The notes under the pieces are model-generated. The model ran no database searches, was not told the DNA's origin, and saw only the letters and a program-made list of their open reading frames with translations. A stretch of DNA of 64,000 bases from Planococcus citri (Eukaryota > Arthropoda > Insecta > Hemiptera > Pseudococcidae): the NCBI RefSeq assembly GCF_950023065.1, contig NC_088678.1, positions 25,534,580-25,598,579 of the forward strand. The letters run 5' to 3'. The position numbers and the translations under genes are program-made. Within the stretch, counting starts at the first letter, position 1. Each line of letters opens with the position of its first letter. Positions 28,401 to 40,400 of the stretch are shown here, in pieces.

Positions 28401-31400
28401 TTTTTTAAGAGTAAAATCTCAGAATTTGGCCCAAAAAAGCTTAATTTTGAAAGTTACAGGAAAAATCAAATGAAAAATTATCGAGCACTTGCCAGTGTGG
28501 TTCAAATGTAAATTCTTCAATTCATTTGAAAAAATTTGCTTTTACACCTTTTTTAGGGGTGCCTAAAGTGGGGGGCTCTAAAGAAAGGGTTCGAAATTAC
28601 GAATATACAGGCAGCTTAATTGAATTTTTTCATCGAGATAATCGAATATATGCCTCAAAAACGTTACGTTTGGCGCAAATCGCAGGTTTCTAGTTTACCA
28701 GGGGTTCCCAAAATTTTGAAATTGCGAAAAAATGGAAAACTGGATTTTTGAGTATCAGAGGAAAATTTTATTGAGCTCAAAATTTGGCAGTATGAAGGTC
28801 TGTCAGATACTAATAAACTGTAAAAAGGTTTTTAGGGGGGCTCAAAGGGGTAGGTTCAAAATGGTGGTTCCAAAATTTTCCAAAAATCAACCCCCCCCCC
28901 AATTTTTACCCACGAGGATCGAAAATAGGAAAATCACCCAGCATAACGTTTATCAAGTTCAAACAGATATTTTACGCTAAAAAGTTTTTGAAAATAATAC
29001 TCAGTGGTTCCTAAAATACCGATTTGTATTTTGGATATTTATTACAATATTTTAAGAGTGGTCCAGTCGATAACTGTCGTGGGGCCAAAAAATGGCCTTA
29101 TCGGGACTCCTCCTTTAGTCAAAAAGATATGTAGTGAAAAAATGAAAAAATTCAAACCCGCAACAAAAACCTTCAAATTATTGAAAAAAAAGGTTTTTTT
29201 GACGAAATTTGCAACTAGTTTTTTAAAAATAATTTTAATTAAAATTTAAAAATTTCAATTTTTTAAAAATTTTCCTGTGAAAAATTTGACTTTGTTATTT
29301 TTGTTTGGGGAGGAGGAGGGGGAGCTTCTGAAAATTTGGTTGGAAAAAGTAGTGAAAAAGTAGTGATTTTTTCAACAAAAAAAAAATACCGTCAGAAACC
29401 ACGTATTTATGGCTTTATTTTTGAATTCATTTTACTGGTAAAAATACCAAAAAGTGCACTCTTGAAACTGCAGCCAAATTTCACTGAAAATTGAGAATTT
29501 CACTTCCTCAAAATACAACCTCAATTTTTGCCCTTATTTATTCATTCTACTCATATTCAGAGAGGATGATCAAAATTTGTTCAAAAATAGAAAAAAGGAG
29601 ACATTTTTTTCAAATTTTTCGAAGGAGAAAATTAACGGAAATTTCAATGTTTAACTGAAAACTCGAGACATTTTTTCAAAGAGTGGAGGGGGAGGGGAAT
29701 TTCAAGATTTAAAAAAAATTACGTATCCCTAGAAAACTATTTTCGGAAATCAAAAAAAGTGTCAAATAAGCAGAGCAGCATGAAAAAACGTTGAAAAAAT
29801 TGGAACTTTCATTCAATTCTTGAAGAGGGGGAAGGGGGTCAAAAATGTTTAAGTTGAAATATTTTAATTTTCGAGAAAAGGAAAAATATAAAAATATATT
29901 GAATACTTGATTAAAAATGAAAAAAATCGAGACCTGGGCTGTGCAATTTTCCTAAAAAAGGTAAAAACCGGTCCCATTTCTACTCACATGGTTCGGTTTC
30001 CAAAAAAAAAAAAAATGTTCTACGAAGTTTTCTAATTTCCAAACTTTCTCATTGATTTTTCGTCAGGTGGGAGAAATAATCAATTGATCGATCATTAAAA
30101 ATTATTATGATTATCGAAGAGTAAAACTGGAATTTTTTTTTGTAAGCTTTACAAGGTTTTTTTCACTTTTTTTTATTATCACACGAAGTATTCTAGGACA
30201 CTCGTTAGTACCTATCTTTAATAATTGTGTGATAAACATACTTCGAACATAACTTATCGCTTATGAACTACTTTTACCCGAATGATAGGTAATTTTTAGT
30301 GTGTTAGTGGGAAAAAACATACACCAAACTTATCTAAAAAAATTTTCAAACACTTTCTTTTCATTCCTGTACTAACTAAGTCTAACCCATATTCTTCGTT
30401 TCTTGTGTTCGCGCAGGTATCCAGGCCAAAATTCACAATCTGTAGCTCACAGATTTATGGGGGAGGATATCGCTAAACCGTCTTATCACGCCACCATGAA
30501 CGACGACAAACGTAACAACACGCCGAAAGAATGGTCTCATCAAGACGCCGTTCAAAACAACCGCAATAAAGTCGACCAAGGCTCGAACGCCTGGCCCAAC
30601 ACCAGCGTATCTAACGAAGAAAAACATAACCCAGCTATATACCAGACGTCCGATTCCAGCCACGGTAATGCTTACCAACGCGGCGGCGGCGGCGACGATC
30701 GAACCAACGTCAATACCAAGCTAAAAACCATGATTTTAAACAAACAACACACCAATCAAAACCAGCAACAGAATCATTTCGCCGGCAATCAGAACTATCT
30801 GCAGAATCAAGACAATCAGTTCACGCAACAGCAGCAAAAAATGTCCCAGCAGCAGTCGCAGCAGCAACAACAACAACAGTCGCAGCACAATCAGCAGTTT
30901 TGTTCGACTCCTCAACCTAGTATGTCGCCTGTTCACTCGCAGCAGCAGCAGCAACAGCAGCAGCAGCAACCTCATCAGATACCTTTATCTCCTTCACAGA
31001 ATATGCAATTATCTAGTCAGCATTTCCAATTCAATAATCAAAATCGAAACGGACCGCAGCAGCAGTCGATGCAGTCGTCGGAACAGATGCATCAGCAACA
31101 ACAGCAGCAGCAGCGACAGCAACATTTCCAGCAGCAGATGCAACAGCAGCAGCAGCAACAACAACAACAACAACAGCAGCAGCAGCAACAACAAGCTTAC
31201 CAGCGACAACTGCAGCAGCAAATTCAACACGAACAGCAACAACAGCAGATTAATCATCAGATTCAGCAACACCAAGAACAACAGAAACAACAACAACAAC
31301 AGCAGCAGCAGCAGCAGCAGCACCAGTTTATGCAACAGCAACATATGCATCAGCAGCAAATACAACAGTTGCATCATCAAATACAACAGCAACAGCAACA

Positions 31401-34400
31401 GCAGCAACAACAACAGCAACAGCAAATCAAACAAGAATCTAGTCCAAAACATTACTACGAAAATCAAAACAAACGAGTTGCTTTAGATAAGAATTTGGTG
31501 AGTCCTCAGCATCAACAACAGCAGCAGCAAACGTATTCGGCGAATATAAAACAAGAACCGCACCAACAACAACAGCAGCAAAATTATTCGGTGAATATAA
31601 AACAAGAACCTCAACAACAACAGCAGCAGCAACAATCGAACTATCAAACAACGACGATAAAGCAAGAACCAGGATATCAGCAAGTCGTCCACCAGCAGCA
31701 CGCGTCCAAGCAATATTTAGATAATTATGGCAATAAATCTCAAATGAACAACGGGAATTTTTTAGCGCAAAGCCACCATCCTCGGAGCTTAGCTACTGAG
31801 GGTGGTGGCTTTTGGGATTTTTCTCCCACCGATAAGAAAACTAAAGCTAGTAAAGTATCCGCGCCTGTGGAAAATTTCAAATTCGTTCCCTCTACCGATG
31901 CTCAGAGGAACTACACCGGGCCCAAGTCTAATTTCAAGTACCCCTCGAATAGCGGAACGTTCACGACGCCGACGACTACAGCGACGGTGACCAAAGAACC
32001 AACTTCGGTGAACGCGATCGCCACACAGACGACGCCTTTCGATATCGACATCAAAACGGAACCGGAACCGGTTACTAAGAAGAAACCATCAAAATCAACG
32101 AAAAAAGAACGCGTTTCGAATTTCGCCCAACAAACCGATAGCTCTTTTTGGGAGCCTTTAGGAGGCAAAGAGAAAGACGAATGCGAACGCGATAATCAAT
32201 CGATTAAAAAGGATTTAGAGTTGAAAACAACGAACCAAGAAGGAGTTTGGTTCGGTAATAAACTCGTTCCCACCAATGAACCGATACCTATTGCTCCGCT
32301 TTTAGGTAGCTTACAACAAACCGTTATACCGTTTAGTCAGCATCCACAATTGCAAAATCCCGGTATCAATTACCTCGGTGGAGGTAGACAAGATACGGAG
32401 GGAAAAATCAACGAGCTGTGGAGTTACCCTTGTACTAAACCGAGCATTCTGGAGCCTGTAATGCAGCATCCTCGCGAAGGATGTTACGCTAAAATGAAAA
32501 CCATCGACGATATTTTGGATATTAAGGGTAGTAAAAATAACGACGTCGAATACCCTGTGAAAAAAGAACCCAACGAAGACCTCGTGGTCGATAAAATCGA
32601 CGCGAATGTTGCCAAGAAGATACAAGATAATATCGATAGGTGAGCTGTGAGAAGAAAATTTACGTAATTTTTCCACTAATAGATGAAAAACAAATACAAA
32701 TGAAATTAATACGTATTATTTTTCCGGTTGGTTTTCAGATTGAAAAATAACATCAAAACGGAAATACCCGAATGTGATTGTTTTCCGTCCGATAAAATAC
32801 CCCCCGAACCAGGTTCCTATTATACGCATCTCGGAACGGCGGCCAATTTAAGCGAACTACGTCTAGATCTAGAACAACGTATCGGGTACAAAGGAAACGC
32901 AATTAGGATTGAAAAGGTACCTACGATTTTATTTTTATTAATTTTGGGTTTTCTGTACAATTTGATATTTACGTTTGTGATGGTTTTTTTTTTTTTTTGT
33001 TACTGTATAGCTTCTTTATACCGGAAAAGAAGGTAAAACTACCCAGGGATGTCCTCTGGCTAAATGGATCATTCGACGATCGTCGCTAGACGAGAAAGTT
33101 TTAGTACTGGTTAAACACCGACCAGGTCATAAATGTCCAACTGCCTGGATCATTATGGTTCTTGTCGCATGGGAAGGTGTCCCAGTAGACGAAGCTGACC
33201 TACTTTACAACATGCTCGTGCATAAATTGAACAAGTGAGTATTTACTGCCGATCATAAATCTGACTCCAGCGTGTGATTTCGTACTAATTAGAAGGTTTG
33301 TTCGAAATTTAATTTTAATTGTTTATGTTTATTTTTTTTTTGCTGCAGATTTGGACTACCAACTATGAGACGTTGTGCAACCAATGAACCGAGAACATGT
33401 GCTTGTCAAGGACTCGACCCCGAAACATGCGGTGCTTCGTTTTCATTCGGATGCTCGTGGTCTATGTATTATAACGGCTGCAAATACGCGAGGAGTAAAA
33501 CTGTCAGAAAATTTAGACTTTCGGTTCGTTCTGAGGTGAGTTTTTGGAAAACGTTGATTGAATTATGTAGATTAGGAAATTTAGTGTTTTGTAAATCAGC
33601 AAAAATGGTAGGGTGGTCAATAAATATTGAAAATTTGGGTGTTCGAAAATTCGAGCTGCAGACTTTTAAAATCTGAAACGTAGATCGCAAAAAAAAAAAA
33701 ATACAAAATTTTCAATCAGCTGGTTTTTTTTTGAAGTTGAAAAAATTCTAGCAGATTCGTAATTTTTTGAGGCATCTATGAAAAAAAAATAGGCAACATC
33801 ATCATAATAATATGAAATTGATTTGAAAATGTTCCTTCGTTGAATATCAAAAAATGCGATTTATTTGATAAATTGAATCAATTCGAAAGAATGAAAATTG
33901 AATCAATATTTTAAATAATTAATTAATTTGTTGAAGCGGAAATTGAATTAATATATATTAAAAATGAATTGATTGATCCAATAAATGAAAATTGAATCAA
34001 ACTAAAAAATGAAAAATTTAGTCGATTCAATAAATAAAAATTGAATTGATTCAGAAAATGAAAATTACAACAATTTAAAAAATGAAAATTGAGTGAATTA
34101 TAGAAATATGCAAAGTTGTACTTTGAAGATGAAAAAATTAAATAAAAATGAAAGAATGAAAATTCAAATAAATCAAACTAAAAAAACGTAAATTGAGTTG
34201 ATCCAACAAATAAAAATTTGAATAAATTGAAAAATTAAAATTACCTACTGTAGTGGCAATGAGAATGAGTGATATGACTGCGTACGTCATTTTGTAGTCT
34301 TAATGTGTTCAACTAACTTTTCATGTATTTCCCCATTACGTATACGATCACAGTGTGCTTTGGATCTCTGGTAGTTTGTTAGGTTTTCCTGAACCTCCTC

Positions 34401-37400
34401 CATAGTTCTTAGTAGCTTAGGGATTGCTTCCTCATCCAATCTCAGCCTTTTGAGAGTAGCCATTGAAGTTTTGGGTGCTGATCGTTTTGTAGCCATAATA
34501 AATTATGTCACATAAGTAAAAAAAAAATAAATAAAATAAAATGTTATATAAGGCTACAAGCACTGATTCTTCCAGTAATCACTTGGACTTCAAGGTCATT
34601 ATTGTCCTGTTCCTCTGTTAGGTCAATTGTCTCTTGTTCACCAACAACTGGTGCTACTGCTAAGACTTCAGCCCTTGGCTGTGGTTTATGTCACAGAGGG
34701 ATGATGAAAGGGATTTCTCCTGTACGGACACGTACCATTGTTATAGGAGTTCCCAATGTATATATTGGCAAATCCCTAGGGGACCATGGAGTTGATGACA
34801 CATCACTCGGTCCGATGGTAATGGCAGAGTAGCAGGCCTGGTTGAATCTGCTTCAGCTGGGTTGTGCATTTCCTGGTTTGTTGGTGGCACACAGATGCCC
34901 CTTCAATCAGTTGATCAAAGTGATAGTGACAGTAGTGAAGGTGCTGGTGGTTGTCATGCTGAATTCTCGACATGAGTAGCCAGTTTTCTGCACTGGAGGC
35001 CAGAATTTGATCTAACTTGTCATTTACATTTCAAAAATTCTGCCACATTAGATTACTGTTCATCTAGCGGAGGTTATGAACTGCTTCGTGTAAAGTATCA
35101 ATTTGCTCCTGTATTTTATCAAATCCAGATGGCTCAACTCTGGCTCTTTTTGGTTCAAAGATAGGGCTTGAACTTGTATGCTTAGACATGATTGTTTAAT
35201 TGATTGACTGGTCGATTGATTAGTTGATTAATTAGTTAGTTGGTTCTAAAAAAGGACAGATGTAAGTAGAAATTTATTCTAATGCAACCTTAGAGAGTTT
35301 AGCATTTGATTAATTTGTTGAAGAAGTGGAAAACTACATTAAAATAAATTTAAAAAATGAATTGATTGATCTAATAACTGAACATTAAATCATACTGAAA
35401 AATGAAAAATTAAATTGATTCAGAAAGTGAAAATTACAATGACTTAAAAAATGACAATTTAGTAAATTTTAAAGATTTGCAAAGTTGAATTTATTTCTAC
35501 TTTGAAGATAAAAAAATTAAATCAAAATGAAAGAATGAAAATTCAATCAAATCAAACTAAAAAATCTAAATTGCGTTGATTCAACAAATAAAAATTTGAA
35601 GAAATTCAAGAAAAAAAATTACTAAAGTTAAGAGATAATTGAGTGAATTAAAAAAAATGTAAAGTATAATTATCAATTTCAACTTCAACGATTAAAAAAA
35701 AATTTGAAATGAAATAAACGATCAAAAAAATAAATTAATTGACAAAGTAAAATTTGAGTTGAAATTATTTTAAAAATGAATCGATTGGTCCAATAATAAA
35801 TGAAAATGGAATCAAAAAAAAATGAAAATAGAATTAATCTAACAAAATGGAAATGGAAATCAATTCAAAAAATAAAAGTTACCTACTACAATTTGAAAAA
35901 TGAAAATTTAATTAATTGAAGAAATTAAAATTAGTTGAAAAAAATGATTTAGTAAATGAAAACAAAATTCACCAAAGAAATAACAAATGAATAAATGATT
36001 TTAAACAGATAGATTAATTTACAAAATGAAAATTGAAAATTTATTCAATAATTTGAAGAATAAAATCATCATCAAAATTAAAATTATAGGTACATTAATC
36101 CATAAGAAAAAATTGGGTTCAGCTTTAAAATGTTTATTTAATTTGTTCCTATGAATTAATTTTTTTTTAGATCGAAAAATTGAAATTCAGTCAATTGATA
36201 ATCAACGTAAATTGAGTTGATTCAACAAATATAAATTTGGATCAATTCAAAAAATGAAAATTACTTAACCTTACTAGCCTTCAAACTGAAAAATGAAAAA
36301 TTGAATTGATCCAATAAAAAAATAATTGAATTGATTCAGAAAGTGAAAATCACGATGATTAAAAAAATAAAAATTGAATGAATTTTAAAGATCTGCAAAG
36401 TTGAATTGATTTCTACTTTGAAGATAAAAAAATTAAATCAAAATGAAAGAATGAAAATTCAATCAAATCAAACTAAAAAACGTAAATTGAGTTGATCCAA
36501 CAAATCAAAATTTGAATCAATTCAAAAAATAAAAATTACCTACTGGCAATAATGAATGTGTTGATGATTTGGGTTTATGATTTGTCGTGTTGGACTCTGG
36601 TCATTATTAACCAATTTTCGGCGCAGGAGGCCAGAATTTAGTCTTAATTTATTATTTAGGTTCCCAAAATTCTGCCTCGTTAAATTTGCGTTCATTTGTC
36701 GAAGGTTATGCACAGCTTCTTGTAATGTGTCAATTTGTGTCTGGATTCTATCAAATCCGGATGGTTCGATTCTGGCTAATTTTTGTTCAAAAACAGGGCT
36801 GGAACTTGTACGCTTAGACATATGGTTGTTTAAGTATTAGTTGATTGATTGAAACCATAGAATCAAAATCGAACTAATTTAATAATTGAAAAATTTAATC
36901 GATTAGAAAAATGAAAATGAAATTAAAATCAAATAAATAAAAATCAAAACAATTCAAAAAATGAATTGGAAAAATTAAGCATTAAACTCACTTACATATG
37001 TATGTAATATTTTGGTTATTTTTTGCCTCAGGAACAAGAAGTAGAAGATCGAATACATTCGTTGGCTTCGTTGATATCTCCACTTTACGAACAAATGGCT
37101 CCTCTAGCTTTCCAAAACATGACTCAGTTCGAAAACGAAGCATCCGAGTGCAGATTAGGCTCGAAAAATGGACGACCTTTCTCCGGAGTTACCGCTTGCG
37201 TTGATTTTTGCGCTCATTCTCATCGTGATATGCACAACATGAATAATGGATGTACAAGCGTAAGTTGCCAAAAAACCATTCCAACTTTTGTATTATTTTT
37301 TTCCGAAATTCGAACAAGTGATAGTAATTGAAAATATTTGTGGTTTTGTTCAGGTGGTCACGTTATCGAAACATCGAAGTCTTTCAAAACCAGATGACGA

Positions 37401-40400
37401 ACAGTTACACGTTTTACCTTTGTATACGATAGACGATACCGACGAATTTGGCGATAAAGAAAATCAATTGAATAAAATCAAAAACGGATCCGTCGAAGTT
37501 CTGACAAAGTATGTATCAATTTCTACGTAATATTCTAATGTCGAATAAGACAGAATGAGTTTTTAAAATCGTGATGATTAACGTTTTCCTTCCTCAATTA
37601 AATTTCCAGGTACCCTTGCGAAGTACGAGTACGATCAGTACCTTTGCAGCCTTGTCGTCGACACGGTAAAAAACGTAAAGACGAAGCCGCAGAGTCGCTG
37701 GTAGCAGGTGGTAAAAAAGACACGAGTGGTACACTGAATCCGAGACAGTCACCGGCCTCCAGACCTTCGTCGGTAGCTTCTGATAACACACTGAGCTTCG
37801 AAGGAATCGATTCGCAGCTGCAAAGTTCCCAAGTATCGTCGACCGTGCTGGACAGTCCGGTCTATCACGCTTGGAACTATAACCCATCGATTAATCCGAA
37901 CGTTACCATTGATACTAGTTCACCATTAATGAAACCATCTTGGTTCCCGATCCATTCTCAGCCTCAGTTCACCTCCGAATGGCAACCGACTACTCCGGAT
38001 AGCGTGACGAGCTGGAGTAACGCTCAAAACGACGCCGACAGCACGACGATAAATTCACGCTCCAGTTCGAGTCTTTCGATAGCCGATCCTAGTTTGAGGA
38101 ATCAATTCGTGTCCATTAATCAGCCCAAGCCACCCTTTAGTTCGCCTAGTCCGTCGAATTATTCGCGAGCTTCGACTCCTGTATCGAATCGAACATCGCA
38201 ATCGTCTTCGTCCTCGACGAGTAATCAATTCAGCACGTATTCTCCTTCGATGACTGATTGGCCGAGCGGTATCGAAAGTCGCGAATCACCGTCGTGGGAT
38301 TTCAATAACCCGATGACTCCGGTATCTCATCGAGCGTCACCTTTCACAACGGTATCCGGACGTAGAACACCGATACGACAGTCTCCGAATTTACAGTCGC
38401 CTTCGGTCGACTCGTTACAGAGTCCGAGCGAGAGAAACTTCCTCAAACCGTACCCACCGTCGGATAAAATCGATAACGAGACTCTGCTCAGTCCCGGCTT
38501 ATCTTATGGCAGAGCATCGAAACGAATCGACTTCGATGATAGAAAACCAGTCGCGTTTTCTAGAAGCATAAAACCGCCGGAAAGTTCACCCAAGATGACA
38601 GCTGCGAGTAAAAATACCAACGAAAAAGGTACCTCGGTCGATGCGAATGTGTTTAAAACAGCGTCGATTAATCCGCTAGCCATACCGCCGTCTACCCCGA
38701 TCGCTCCGTTACCGTATCAACAAAATCAAAAACAAGAACCGCACAGGTTCTGGATAAGCCCAGATGATATCAGACCGTTCGGAGATACTAATTCTAGTCC
38801 TGCCACCAGTCCTTTCGTACCGATTAGCACACCGTACAGTTATGGTTCGAGTTATCCTTTCCAAAACGACCCACCGAATTTATACTCGAGCCAGTTCGGT
38901 GCTGCTCCATTTGGTGCCACTCCTGATCTCAGCAGTCAGTTTGCTAAAAACGATGATAAAAGTTTTTCGTCCAGTCCCAGTCCGTTTAATAATCATCAGG
39001 TTAGTTTTCATCTCCAGAGTTGTGATAATAATAGTTGTTTTTTTTCCAAAACAGTGGTTTCATTGTCTCATTTGTTGTGTCTTCGTTTTTTCCAGCAGTT
39101 TCCTAGATGGGATCTCAGTAGTCCTTCTCCAACATGTATACCAAATGTGCCAGAATCTCCGAAAACCGAACCGTTGGGCGAAGTGACCGATTTTATTGAT
39201 AACGAAGAATGCTTCAAGGTGAGTGACGTGTTTTTCTACTGCCTTTGGTTAATTTTTTTTTTGAATGTACTTGAAGTTTTTTTGAAATCCCCCCACCCTC
39301 AAAAAAATAATCGGAAGTTTTTGAAATCATATTATTTTGGAACATTTTTGATTCTTATTGAGCTCTGGCGATCACCTATACACAGTATTTGAAGTGCTTT
39401 TCATTTTTCTAGCTTCAGTTTGAAAGCAAAGGCGCTGAAGATCTGAGAAAATTCAAAACTTAAAAGTTTTAAATGTTTTCTAATTTTAAAATCGAATCAG
39501 TAGTTTTTCAATGATGAGATAATGTCAAAAATAATCGTCAGGTTCGAACTTAAAACAGGTTAAAAAACACTTTCACCTTGATTTTTTGAAAATTGAAAAA
39601 ATCAGAGATCAAGAAGAGTAACAAAAAAAAATCACTTTCCAAATTTTTTGAAAAAAAAAAAAGTGAATCGAGTGGGAATTTAAGGGAAGAGGAGGAAGGG
39701 GTTAGGTCTCAGCGAATTAATTCCCGGAGACAAATTTTGATTCAAGTGATCCATTCTTCTAAAAAAAGACTAATTTTCGACTGACAATTTGAGCATCACC
39801 CCCCCCCCCAATACCGTGTCGTTCTCTATGACATGTCCTGGCTAATTCGAGGTCGATGAGAACGAAAATCAACTCACAATTGAGCGCTGTACCGTTAGCC
39901 ATTTTTTAGCAAATTGAATTTTTTTGCGGAAAAACTTGTTTTTACTCAATGAAGGAACGACAAGAGCTAAAAATAGATACTGGATTCGGACTCAATGGCC
40001 TCGTATTAGTCAAAATACACTTTAACCATGCCTTTTTTTTTTTTTTTTTTTTTTTTTGGAAAAAAATTAATAAAGAAGGATAACCTGAAAATTGTTTGAT
40101 CATGAATCGATTGAAAATTAAGCTCATTCTCGCAGAGAAATTTTGAATCCAAAATTTATCTAGAGAAATGTTTCGCTTAGAACCAAATGAGCCCAATATT
40201 TTTAGAAATTTATATTGGGTCTCGAATTAGTGAAAAAAAAAAAACGCTTATGCCGATTTTTTTTGGAAATGGAGGAAGAAAAAAAAATGAGAAAAAAATT
40301 ACCCCACATATTTTTAAGAAGAAAAATCATTTGATCGCCAATCGACTCAAAATTTAAATCCTGGGGATTCTTTTGAGACGTCGCAAAATTCTACCACATC

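Larger units (their letters stand above)
33536..37031 (+). repeat. TET intron of 3.5 kb: AT-rich tracts in three related copies
   Basis: Outside the ORFs listed separately, the intron is built from degenerate AAAATGAAAATTGAATTGAT-type units. A longer phrase (GCAAAGTTG, CTACTTTGAAGATAAAAAAA, then AATGAAAGAATGAAAATTCA) recurs at about 34105-34250, 35475-35625 and 36395-36545. Two of these copies end at TTACCTACTG, where minus-strand ORF sequence begins. This suggests segmental duplication inside the intron. Confidence 0.75.

Noticed and set aside
31009..31467. 152-aa poly-Leu ORF on the minus strand
   Set aside because: It is the antisense of the Gln tract in TET; CAG/CAA reversed reads as Leu codons.
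37594..37887. Minus-strand ORF opposite the TET insert
   Set aside because: Shadow of TET exon l, which has splice sites and a continuous frame.
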